Assembly: GCF_964204645.1 (NCBI RefSeq)
Contig: NC_134029.1
Location: forward strand, 6,271,001 to 6,335,000
DNA: 64,000 nucleotides
Reading direction: 5' to 3'
Source: Tubulanus polymorphus
Lineage: Eukaryota; Nemertea; Palaeonemertea; Tubulaniformes; Tubulanidae
In this document: positions 1 to 12,400 of the stretch, piece after piece
How the letters are laid out: each line of letters starts with the position of its first letter
How positions within the stretch are numbered: position 1 is the first letter of the stretch
The notes under the pieces: model-generated
Databases searched by the model: none
Told to the model about the DNA's origin: nothing
What the model saw: only the letters and a program-made list of their open reading frames with translations
Made by a program: the position numbers and the translations under genes

Positions 1-904
<904 letters not shown>

Positions 905-1705
905 AAATATTTTTGGTGTCGATTGCTGGTAAAATATTATATCGAGTATATATTCGTAGATGATATCTGCAATTGAATATTGGCGAAATCGATCCCAGTG
1001 TTTGTGTATCATAGTAGAAGTTGTATATTTGTAGTCGTGCAAGTCCCACAGTGGTGACGTCATTTCTTCAATTGTAAATATTATTATTCCAATATCTCCA
1101 AAAGTCGAGATAGCTCATATAAATCATGTACATAGACATTTAATCATGAACAAACAAACAAAAAATATGGTTATTTTAATCGATTTTTCGTTTTAATTTG
1201 TCATTCCGAATAGTATTTTGGTGTTTATATTTTTTTATGTACACACTCGCTTGATGTTGGGTAGTGTGATGTTGGGTAGTGTTTGAGACCAGTCAAATTC
1301 TTTATATTATTTTAATTGATTATCGTTTGGAAGAAAAACTCTCAACTCTGTCCGGTCGGATCTCTTCATTTTCATTGTTCAGTTCAGTGTATTTGCGATG
1401 TGTTATCGGTTAGTCTGGAAACATTTCTTGGATTCAGTTCCGACGAAATGTATATTATAGAAAACCCATCTCTCGAAGGAAATGTATATGGATACTAAAA
1501 CTGAAATGCTAGACATGTGTGAAATTTTGAATGTAGTTCAATAAGAAGAAAGTATAGGTATAGGAATAGGAATATCGTGTAAAATCTAACGGGAATGAGA
1601 ATGAATTTGAATGCATAAGGCGCGTATGCATGACGTTTATCAGTAATTAGTTCAGTGTGTGTTGTTCAAAATCAAGTCAAATAAACAAAGTGCTTTGTGC
1701 TTATC
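905..1705 (+). other. Probable zfr 3'UTR with poly(A) signal
   Basis: AT-rich sequence without credible coding potential follows the zfr stop. An AATAAA hexamer at 1680-1685 followed by a GT/T-rich stretch is the best candidate for the cleavage signal. Assignment is by position only. Confidence 0.5.
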
Positions 1706-1830
1706 TTAATTCATTTTGACAGTATATTTTTCTTTCTGACGAATAATCTCTCATGTCTTAAATGGATTCAGGATATCATGTGCGGGACAGGTCTATTCAG
1801 TAATCCATTCAAATCATCTATTCTTACTGT

Positions 1831-1943
1831 ACTGGGTCCAGTTCCACAGTTCCGAGTTAAGATTTAACTCTGAGTTAAATCACTGAAAATGAACTAACTT
1901 AAACTCAGAGTTAACTCTAACTCACAACTGTGGAACTGGGTCC
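1831..1943. repeat. Foldback element, GGGTCCAGTTCCACAG type
   Basis: A 113 bp near-palindrome. The left arm begins CTGGGTCCAGTTCCACAG and the right arm ends CTGTGGAACTGGGTCC, with inner AACTCTGAGTTAA-type inverted repeats. Related copies lie at 28749-28863 and 48658-48765. Confidence 0.75.
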
Positions 1944-2088
1944 TGAATGTGTAAAAAATCCAAAAAAATTTGCCGATCCTGACAACTGCTGCTAGAATCT
2001 ACTCAAAGAGAATTAAGATAAAAATGCCCAGTTGCAGTCATAACTTAGTCTTAAAAAGTGATTTAAAATCATCACTTGATCATCAACC

Positions 2089-2207
2089 TGGGGCCAGTTG
2101 GTGAAAAGTTGGTTTAAGATAACTGGAGGATTGATACCAAAGTAACCATGAACTTTTGATTTTGACGATGTCAACTATCCATGCAACTTTGGAGCAACTG
2201 GCCCGTG
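2089..2207. repeat. Foldback element, GGGGCCAGTTGG type
   Basis: About 119 bp with ends GGGGCCAGTTGGTGAAAAGTTGG and CCAACTTT..AACTGGCCC in inverted orientation. The arms are imperfect. A diverged relative lies at 50153-50235. Confidence 0.6.
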
Positions 2208-2607
2208 GATTCTATCTAAAGCCATGACTGCTACTGACCCCAGAATTTATTGTGGTTTATGGTGATGTGTGACCTACTAGATAATTTGCACAGTTCTCCA
2301 GTCCTTGGCAAAAAAATCCTCGTAAGCAACCTCTAATAATCACAAGGTAAAACTTTCCATGACCGAGGAGGAACAATGTCCATCCAGTAAGGATTGGAGT
2401 TAAAACGATTTCCTTCGCCATTTCAGGAGAGCTACGGGTATATTGATAAAATTTTATTGAATACAAAATATTTGATATTATCCATTACAAATCACTAACA
2501 GGCTGTATAATTATATGATATATAAAAAATAGTAAATGCACTATTACAATTAAAACTTTGGCAAATTTTCGCTCCCTACACCCAGATTTATCTGTTAAAA
2601 AATGTTA

Positions 2608-2957
2608 CAGGGTCCCTACCACCCCTCGGTTACTTAAAAACTTCGAAACAGAGAATTCTCTCGAGGTGCTAGAAACTCTTGACGGTGCTTAATATGAGCA
2701 AAATGCCTGAAACTCCTTCAATTTTGTGAAATAGGCAATTGGAAATGTGTGTAAGATAAACTACACCTAAATCGAAACCTGTAAAGGATAAAAATTTGCT
2801 CACAAAACCACCAAATTACCGTAATGGTTTACCGAGATAAACGGTACCGATTCAGGAGTCTATTGTAATTGGGATATGAAAGCCATGCAGACACTTCCTA
2901 AAAATTTGAAATTAATTCCTTTAAAACGTATAGCCAGGAATGACTGTAGGGACCCTG
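2608..2957. mobile_element. hAT-like MITE family B (CAGGGTCCCTAC ends)
   Basis: A 350 bp non-coding element starting CAGGGTCCCTAC and ending GTAGGGACCCTG, a perfect 12 bp terminal inverted repeat. Other members lie at 10878-11062, about 13984-14215 (decayed) and 16544-16974. I could not confirm an 8 bp target duplication, so the hAT assignment rests on the CAGGG ends. Confidence 0.7.
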
Positions 2958-3067
2958 AGTAAGTTTGTGTATGATCATTGGTGAGGAAAACTCTTCCATT
3001 GTGGGAAGTTAAATCGTATGAAATCAAATTATTGAGTGTATGAATTTTACACCATGTGTAACAACTT

Positions 3068-5362
3068 CTAATAGTAATAAAGGCTGAAGAAAGCCCATGG
3101 CTCCGGTACATAAATGAAGCCCGGGTACTTCTTTCTGAGATCTACATCATCCCATAGATAAGCCACCCAGACGCTGACCAGCACCAAGGTCATCATGAAC
3201 GTATTGTAGAGAAATAATCCGTTCGAATCCATCTGGTGTCCTCGATGGTGTTGATATAGGACAATCAGCGTCATTACTAACAGAGATAAGGCAAATAAGG
3301 GAAATATTTGTCCTTCAGTAACCAGATACCTGTGTAAAATAGAATATTATACACCATTTAGGTCAAAATTGTGGTTGTTATACAATAGAACCTTGTTATA
3401 ACGAATGCGGATACAATAAGTTGGATGTAACAAATATAGAATTTCATCCAATGTAAGAAAATTTATTTAATATCATACTGGATATAACAAACTGATTATC
3501 TGGTCTTGTGGAAGTTCATTGTAACAAGGTTCCACTGTCTATGATACATTCTGTACATTCACAACATACATACCAGTAATATAAGGCACTACCGATAGCT
3601 AAGCTCCAACCACCTGCTGATAGTGTTGCCGGTGAACTGTTTGAAGTAAAACTGCTGCCAAAGTATAGTGTCAGTATCGTAAAAAACGGGATGTACCTCA
3701 ATGAATAAAATAACAAGAATGAAATGGCTTGAAGAATACAATAAGTTGTTGTTCAGGAGAACTTTAATGTCTTAATAATTTCATGTCATAATGCAGCACC
3801 AATGGAACATTAATAAATTGTGATGTCGGTCTCTAAAAGGTAGAATAGTTCATCACTAATTGATTGAATACAGTGAGACAAACTTACCACATCAGATGTC
3901 CAAGTTCTTCATCATAAAAATAGAGTAGTTCAAATACATTTACCTGAAATTAGATGTACTTGGTATGTCCAAATGTTCAACCACTTAAAATTCAATGTTT
4001 ACGTCAATATGAACCATGTATTTTATGATCTGCACACGAGGTATGCATAAGTTAAAGAAATCTTTAGAATTCTCTTGAAGTTGCTAAATCACTAATAATC
4101 AAATTTGGTACATGTAAATAAACGGTCCCTTACCAGTGATTTCGGCTTGAGTTCTTTCATAATCGGGTTATCTTGAACCGATAAATGAAGTTGATATCCA
4201 CTGTGGGTTAAACGATGGTTCACCGAATCACCGACCAGATGTATACTAGCGCCCATCACAAATGTTATAATCAGAATTTGTATCATAAACTCGGGCAATT
4301 TCTGTGAGCTTTTCTTGACCAACTGAAAAACGAGTATAAATAGCATTTAATGTAGTGATAGATACCGGACAGGATCACTCACACAAAATGAATTGCTAAT
4401 GAGTATTCAACATACCTTCATTAGAATAAATGCTGTGAAAATGTTATAAGCCATATGGAAGAAATCACCAACATTCGGCAAGTTCAAAGGAGACCAAGAC
4501 AGTGGAACATAGGACTGCAAGAAAAATCACAAAAATGCAGTAACATGTGCAACAGTATTCTCGAGCCATCTGTGGAGCTGATTTACAAGAGCAGTTTAAT
4601 AAATTTCTACCACCATATGTACGTTTTGTCATAGGGAAATGGGGGTGGACTAACTGGTGGATAACTTAGCCACAAGTAATATAATTCACAATGTATTTAC
4701 TCACTGGCATTAAAAAGATTTTCTAAGGCACATTTTCAGAATTTGAGGGGCCAAGGGCTAAAGCTCAGAATTTGAGCTGTACCCTCAAAAAAGAATTTTT
4801 TTGGGGAATTTTAGGGGTTTTTTGGGATTTGAGGGGCTGTAGAAACCTGAGCTAGCATGTGAAGTTATCTATATCACATGAGGAACCACAAGAGCACAGA
4901 AAAATAGGGAATTTTCAGCTAAAGCCTATTGGATTATATGACAAACTACACATTGTCTGTGAATATTCTATTACAGTAGATCAAATGATCAAAAGAAAGC
5001 AGGGGAACTAGTGAATTATTCAACGATATTGAGAATTATAGAGCTCACCATAGCAATAGGTCTTCCAAAATCTAGAACCCAGTTTTCAATCATAAGAGCT
5101 AACCACAGCTTCCATTGAAATGCAGCCCTAGAAGAAACATTGCATTAAGCCTTTGATGATCATTAAATCAGTGAAGGTAGATTGTGTCTAGTTAATAGTT
5201 AATACAGCAAGGGACCAAAACCTACATAAATTGCAGCGGTGGAACCTGTATCTTTTTAATATCTTTGGTGAATTTCTGTAAAATTTCTTTTTCGCGTATA
5301 GCTAACGAATTTGGATTTTCATCTATTCCTTTTTCGTACATTCTATCACGATCAATCGTCAT
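3068..5362 (-). CDS. cln6: CLN6 transmembrane ER protein
   Basis: Complete gene with seven coding exons (transcription order): 5362-5226, 5127-5049, 4514-4416, 4322-4134, 3943-3888, 3696-3574, 3329-3068 (stop 3070-3068). The sum is 945 nt, giving 314 residues; human CLN6 has 311. All introns are GT-AG and phases agree. Family signatures read through: [13 protein letters not shown], a [10 protein letters not shown] stretch, [49 protein letters not shown] and [15 protein letters not shown] near the end. Several hydrophobic spans fit the multi-pass ER membrane protein that, with CLN8, exports lysosomal enzymes from the ER; human loss causes neuronal ceroid lipofuscinosis. The ATG at 5362-5360 lies just inside an acceptor-like CAG, so a further 5' (possibly non-coding) exon is likely. 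The first roughly 40 residues are charged and diverged. Confidence 0.95.
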
Positions 5363-6415
5363 CTTATCCTGAAAAATTGCAATCAAATTGAACAAATGTG
5401 CATAATGAATACGGTATCCAGAAGACAAAAAATAGATTAAAGGCTTATTTAATTAGGTCTAACTAAGACATAGGCATATTCAAATAGGGATTAGGCCTAC
5501 TAGAGGCAACATAACTTATCATTAAAAAATAGTCAGTGACCTGTCAGTCACGACACTGATGTTGCAGAAAAATATTGACTTAGAAGCCCTACAACTAACA
5601 AGAGACAACTTCTAGATGTGACAAGTTGCCACGAAGATGGATTCCAATGATCCAACCACTCAATTGGAGGCTGTGTTAGGTGTACGGCTGTGGAAGGAGA
5701 GCATTTTTCAGGAGAGCTAAGTCTTCGCCCCTTCATAGTAGAGCCGGGTGGGTGATTCAGCGAGGGAACAGAACACGAGGCAAATGACTGGAGGGAGCCG
5801 GGGCAGGGCCTAACCAGCAGGGCAGGTCAGGAAGGGTGGGGACGGACGGAGTAGGGAGGGGGAGAGAGGCCAGACAGAGCAGAAGAGATGGACGGGGAGG
5901 GAGGGAAGACCGAGACGATTTCATCTTTTATTCATTTGCATTTATTTGTAAACATTCGTTAATCCACGTATTCTATGCATGAAGTAACCAGTATTTCACC
6001 TAAATCAAACTCCCACCGGAATAGATGCGGCCTTAAAATCAGTAGAACCAGAAGAGACAAGTTTCTCGGAACAATCAATAAACTTAATTTGATTGTCAAT
6101 TACTTCCTGGACTCGTTTACGTACGCCAGAAATCTATGACGTCATCCGGCGTTCCCGGAAAAATGCTCAAAGCGCCGTCTATCGTCGAGTTTGAGAAGTA
6201 ACAAATTTATACCTGATGAACTACAGCCGCTAGAGGTCGTTGCGGTGATGACAGCTATGGCACCGAGAAATTAAGATTTAGAGAGGATTTTGCAGGAATT
6301 TTACGGTGGAATATTCAGCAGTTTGCGGCTGATTCTGGAGACAATGCGACGCTGTGCGTATTAACAATGTTCGCGCATATATCGGAAAATAGAAGAATGA
6401 AGGTTTAGAGGCGCT
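5363..6415. promoter_or_regulatory. Divergent CLN6/MYCBP2 intergenic region
   Basis: The two genes face away from each other with 1.05 kb between their start codons, so both promoters must lie here or in unmapped 5' exons. A G/A-rich stretch at 5755-5925 with GGGAGGGAGGG-type runs stands out from the AT-rich surroundings. The sequence from 6100 to 6415 is CpG-richer, as expected near a start site. No TATA box or initiator can be called with confidence. A minus-strand frame at 5548-5736 has no recognisable homology. Confidence 0.45.
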
Positions 6416-9400
6416 ATGACGGCTACGGCAGCGCTAGAAAACAGTCGTTTTTACGTCTCTCAGCTTCTTCAAGGAGGCCACCTCGGCTCGAAATTTCATC
6501 AGTTATTCATCACCAGCAGGGAGCCGACAGAAAAGTACGTTTCTTTTTCTCTCTGTTCCCACTATTTCTTGTAGCTGTAATGAATGAGTACATGTAAAAA
6601 CCGAAAGTGAAGCTGAGAAAAAATTGGGCCTAAAAAATTAGTTTTTAAGGAGGCCCTTACTATCTGAATAAACTGGCTTACTGAATTATCATTGACACTA
6701 ATGTAATTATCTACAAATTGTAAAGGAAATAAGTGATAAAATTTTTTATTTTTTCTATGTGGAGATTTTTTTGATCACCAGCCAGTAAGAATTCGGTTGG
6801 CCCTCCCCCAACAGTTTTTGGAAAATAGATAAAACTGTATTGTAGTAGTCTGAATAGGCCTATAGCGTACAGCTTAGCCTACTCTTTTACAGAAGCTAGA
6901 TACTATTTGGTGCATCATTAAAAAACAGAGGTTGAGTCTATGAATTGATTTTCTTGTAGGAAAAAGACTGAAAAAAAGAAAGTAACTAAAAAGAAAATCA
7001 AACCCAAACCGAAGGAAAAACAAAAAGCAGTTAAGGTAAGCCCAAGTGTTGGTTTTCCTATGTACCGCTAGATTTTCACAGTCGGCTGACTCAACAGATT
7101 TAGTTTTTGTTTTGTTCGAATTTATTTTGTCTTTGAAATAACTACCACTCAACAATGAAATTAAACTTAGGCCTACAATATTGTGCCTAGTTCCTCAGTT
7201 GGGGTTAGAATCTGACTTTATGAAAATGAACTCATTTTAATTTGAATCTCAAAATTTTAATGCGGCCTTGTGGACTACAACCATGGCTGATGCTTCTTTT
7301 AAATATTATTAATTAAAGCACAGGGTGGCCACTGACCTGGAAAACCTGGAAAACTCAGGGTATTCAAATAATGTTGTTCAACGCTTGTTTCTTTATCAAT
7401 ATGTGTTCAATGAAAAATGAATGTAACATTTTAAACCTAGAAATTTCTCTGATTCGCTCTTGGGAATTTTGTGTAATGACATGGAAAAATCTGGGCTAAC
7501 TCAATTCATTTTCAAATGAGTTGACCCCAGAGTTAAAGATAATACCAGTCTATAAGACTGACCCCGGGCGATTTGTAAATGGGCGAAAAGTGGCCACCCC
7601 GAAGCAGATAAAACAATTGGCTAGGATAATCCTAATAATGTAATGCCATTCTATGCTTTCTTACATTATCGATAGAGAGACAAAAGTCCGGAAAATGCAG
7701 AATTCCATCCTCCGCACATTGAACTGCATGAGAATCCGTCTGCGTTCAGCGTCTACGCGAGCATCAAACAACTCGTGTTAGAACAACAAACGAAAGAAAC
7801 TCGACAGACTTTCGTCGTCGCTCACAGCGCTCAAATATCAGACGGCGACAGCGACGAAGATGAAGAAAAGACGAAAGATCCACAGATCACTATACCTAAG
7901 GTAGGCTTTCAAAATTATTCATTATTATTCCATATATTGTAGATTACATTGGCTACCCATTGTAGAAGGAGTTGACTGATCTTAGCCCAGATCTTCAAGT
8001 GCGTCCATGGCATTGCTCCTGTATATTAACAAAACCTCATCCGCATTAAGACATGTAATAGTGCCCGGGCACATCCTTTCACATATACCTTAATCACCAG
8101 GACCCAGTTGCACAGTAGTGACTTAAGACCAATAAAGGTCTCAAATTGCTAGGTTGGCTACATAACTGAGTTGGTCTAAGACTGGTCTTAAATCTAAGTC
8201 ATGACTGTGTAACAGACCCCAGGGCCTCTGAATTTGGTAGGTATTTCGAGAAAATTGATTTATGAAATTTGTAAGAAAAATGAATATAGTTTGCTGAGTT
8301 TATCAAAACAAAGATTTGTATATACTGGTAAATCATGGCACTGGAGGACAGTAGTAATACTGTGGTGGTGTTATTTAATTGTAGATTGTTGGTCTTGGTT
8401 TGTGCGGTGTATTCGAACTGATTAAAGAGACTCGTATAACTCAACCATCATTATGTACGCGAGCGTTACAAGCCTTGCTCGACATGTTACAAGGTCAAGC
8501 TCCCGAGGGTCTCAAAACCGAACCCGGAGAAGTGATCGGTATGTTGAAATTGATGACACCCTATTTCTCTCTTTCTTGAGAGAGCGATTATACATAATTT
8601 AGCAGCAAGGAGGAGATCCATCAGCAAAAATGGCACTTTCAATATTTTCACCTCTGATTTGATGATTTCAGATTCGCTGTTTTTGTTATTGATGGAATTA
8701 ACATCGAAGTCGAATCCAGAGCAAAATTGTCAGTCCAGTTATTCTCTAAGCGCTGTAGCATGCGCTTGCCTGATCAGTCTGGTTGTCGGAAGAGGAGACA
8801 CTGGCAAGCTGTTGTCTGCTATTGGTGCTATGTTGATGAGCTCGGCGAAGTTAGCATCACAGGACATTCGAGTAAGTTTTATGGGAATAATGTAGGAATT
8901 TTTTTGAAAAAGGGAAAAGCCACTGATAAAACATTCTTTTTCTAGCAATGATAATCGACAAACAATTTTTGATTTCATTGCAAATTCTATGATGCTGTGG
9001 TAACTAAAATAGTTTATTTTAAGAAGCTCGGATTTTCTCAACTCAACAACTTAGATTTTTAAGATCTTTCAAAATTTTTCACTCATCATCATTTGACGGA
9101 TCTTTTGAATTTTCATTTTTTGAATTTTTATTTATCCGTTTCGATGTCCCACATTTTGCCGCACTCATATTTCTACTCTAATTATTTCAAGGTGCCGAGC
9201 ATTTTAACGTCGTTACAAAAAAGCGTACAGTCGGCGTTATTAGGAACTACGATTCATCCGGATTGGTTTAACAACGGCATACCGGATAAAGCAAGAACTG
9301 AAGTAATACCAATTATTCTACCGAAAGTAGCAAAACCTGTTCAAATGAAAAAAGGTATGTAATTGTCGAGAATGTGTCATAGTTGTCGGTGAGATAATGT

Positions 9401-12400
9401 GTAAGTAGAAAAGTTAGCGGTGTTAGAGTTCAATGAAAACCCCAAAAAATATCACCGCTATTCCACCCGTGCTGTTGGCAGGTATTTGCTGCATGTAAAT
9501 AAAAGTCGTTTTAAAGATTTCCAGAATTTATTCGAATTTTTGTAACTTAATTATTGTAGTATCGCCGGAGGTTGTATTACACAGCGCGATCGCCTCGGAT
9601 GGTAAATACCTTTACATTCATCACAAAGACAAACTGCTGAAAGTCGGCTCCGGTTACAGTAGTACGATTAAAGGCCACGTCTATTTAACGCGTACCGATT
9701 TCCACGCCAAAGAACGAGGCTGGCTAGCCTATGCTAAGGTAACTACATTCTTAATACAAAATCTGTTTCAACGACCAACGGTTTTATATTTTTAAGCTTA
9801 AAAGATAATAAATTTTCGTTGGGCCATCCAACTATATCTGTATTTTGATATCTGATTTCTAAATAGAACTCTGTTTCATTTTGGCCGGGTGGAGTGTGTT
9901 TGATGGGGAGCAGAACATCAACAAATAAATCTAGAAATCAAACTAATCAATCAAAAAGACGGACAATTACCTATTTTAAGATTGAAGAAATCAAAATTTA
10001 CTGATTGGTTTAACTTGTCTATGTAGATACTACTCATTTTGATAAAATGCTGCCTTGTTGATTTTTCTAGGGAATGCTTTTCTATAAAGATATGGACAGT
10101 GCCTCCGGAGCTTTAGCCGTAATAAATATTGAAACCCTCGATGAGGAAAAACTCTTCAAGTTCGAAGGTAAATAGATACATCATGAAATAGGAAACTCAA
10201 ATTAGGTTATGAGTCTTTGAAGGTTCTTTGAATCTGAATTTTTCTTCCTTAGGGAATAATTTTGGTTCGACTGTGCTGTTTAGCGATGGTGAACATATTG
10301 GACGAGTAGCTGCCTCTAAAGATGTGAGTTAATTTTGATTCATCGCAAGATTGTCGACTTAACAGGGGCCTGATTGATGGGAAAAATTGCAATGAATGGC
10401 GGTCTGCTTGAAAAATTGTGACAAATTTTAAAAATCTGTCAAAAATCATGAAATTCTGTGAAAAAATCAAAAAGATGTCTATGTCAAAATATTTTAATCA
10501 TCTTTCTGCCATATACAATGGAGCTCAGATAAATCCTGGTATTTTATTGTGAGAAAATGTGAATCCAGAATTCATTAATCTGGCCCTTGCTACAAAGAAA
10601 CATAGCTTATACAATGAATGTGGATTGATTATTTCATTGTAGGATAGCTTTGTCGTACGAACGTATGATCCGACTTACAGTCCGATGCCTATCGTTAGTG
10701 AGATACCATTGAAGCTCGCTCGGAAGTGCATGGATGTTTTTGGCACAGCGCCGTTTGACAACCTGTGCGATATTCACAGTATTAATCTCGGTTGTGATGA
10801 AGAGATTCTTTCCGTTACGTCTGGCAAGGAATTCTCACTTGCTCGCACAGCAAGTGGCAAGGTAGGCAATGAATAATCAGGGTCCCTACAACTCCTTGGT
10901 TCCATAGAAACTCCTTATGAACGGAAATTGCTTTTAAAGGTGCTCGAAACAGTGATTGGAATATGAAAGTAATGTGGGCACTTCCTCAAAATTTGAAATC
11001 TTGTGCTTTAAAACACCTTGAAAACTCCTTATATCCAGGACTGACTGATCTGTAGGGACCTGTATAGGCTTACAATCTCGATTTAACCTACCTCAACTTC
11101 AATGACTTGATAATCTATTACTATTTCATTTCTTTTCTCATAGATATTTTATACGGGTAAATCATCTGTGGTAGGTATTAAACACGGTGGCGCTCCGATA
11201 GGTCGATGGAACGAACTGCCAGTCACGAAGTCACCGAGGTTCGTTCAGTATTCTGTCGGTCACGAAGGAATGCACGCGTTACTGGTCACCGAAGACGGCA
11301 CGGTCTATTTCACCGGAACTCCTAAACGAGGGGAAGATGGTGAATCAGGATTAGGTATGTAAATGATAAAGCATATGCAAAATGACCTACATCTTCCTTA
11401 ACAATTGTGGCAAAAATTATCTATCCTAATTGGTGTGACCAGTTTCAACTGTCAACGTTGAATTTCTTTGGTAAATTATGAAAACTTCAATTCGTTTCCA
11501 TGCTATGTATGATGTTGATATCCAACGTTTTCTCTACTGTAGTGGAAGGCAGACGAGCACCGAAACCGATAAAACCAAAGAAAATGGTGAAAATGGAAAG
11601 CAAGATGGTGCTAACAACAGCCTGTAACTACGGAACTAGTGCCTTGGTTACTAAAGATGGGGAGCTTTTCATGTTCGGCAAAGACAACCAACATTGTGAT
11701 GCCACCACTGGTAAGTGGGGACATTGTCTCTGATCTTATAATGTACTGGCACTTAGAATGCAATATTGGTAATCGGTATTTTCTGTGATTATCGTTGAAG
11801 GTCTTGTCACTGATTTGAAAGAAGTTACCGTCACGCAAGTGGTTTTGGGTAAAGCTCACGCAGTCGTACTGACCAGTGATGGATTCGTTTATACATTCGG
11901 TCTCAACAACAAGGGACAGTGCGGCAGAGAATTGTCGTCTGCTCCGAAAGAAGGTGAGTTATTTGAGAAAGCATCCCGTGCTCAATTCCACCGCATCTTA
12001 CGGACCCAAAAACAAATTGGTATGCAGGGGTTAGACTGGGTGGCCACTGTTCTGGAAAACTCAGGGAATTTGGATAATGCTATTCAGTGCGTGTTTTTGC
12101 ATCAATGAAAAATGAATGAATGTAACATTTTAAACCTTCTCTGATTCACTCAGGGAATTTTATGTAATCACATGGAAAAATCAGGGAGAACTCGAGGGAT
12201 TTGTGAATGGCCCTGTAAGAGAATGCTAATTGTGATACTAACGTTTGTGGCTTTTAAAGATATCAAACCAGTTTGGAAAATCTAAATATTTATTTGATTT
12301 GATGTTCTCGCAGTGAGTAGCGTTGTAACTATGGCAGACGAAGAAGATGATATCTATTTCGAGGATATCATTTGTCCACCGGGAAATCACAAATGGAAAG

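Larger units (their letters stand above)
1706..3067. other. zfr-CLN6 spacer (tail-to-tail), repeats and CLN6 3' end
   Basis: No coding exon recognised. It holds two foldback elements (1831-1943, 2089-2207), a short relic related to the 8099 foldback around 2030-2090, and a hAT-like MITE (2608-2957). On the minus strand the nearest downstream AATAAA for CLN6 is at 2458-2453; if used, the MITE lies inside the CLN6 3'UTR. A 69-codon minus-strand frame at 2257-2466 has no recognisable homology and looks like chance. Confidence 0.5.
6416..10323 (+). other. mycbp2: MYCBP2 N-terminal region (exons 1-9)
   Basis: About 428 residues. Exon 1 is short ([18 protein letters not shown]). Exon 2 is extremely lysine-rich ([13 protein letters not shown]), as in vertebrate MYCBP2, and could serve as a nuclear localisation or nucleic-acid-binding patch. 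Exon 3 has an acidic stretch ([12 protein letters not shown]). Exons 4-6 encode the helical [13 protein letters not shown] and [11 protein letters not shown] segments conserved in the family. Exons 7-9 are beta-rich and lead into the first RCC1-like block. The 640 bp intron between exons 2 and 3 carries a hAT-like MITE. Confidence 0.85.

Noticed and set aside
2257-2466. 69-codon minus-strand frame between zfr and CLN6
   Set aside because: No homology; it overlaps the likely CLN6 poly(A) signal.
5548-5736. 62-codon minus-strand frame upstream of CLN6, considered as a CLN6 first exon
   Set aside because: CLN6 already reaches the family's normal length from the ATG at 5362, the frame shows no CLN6-like N-terminus, and no clear donor links it.
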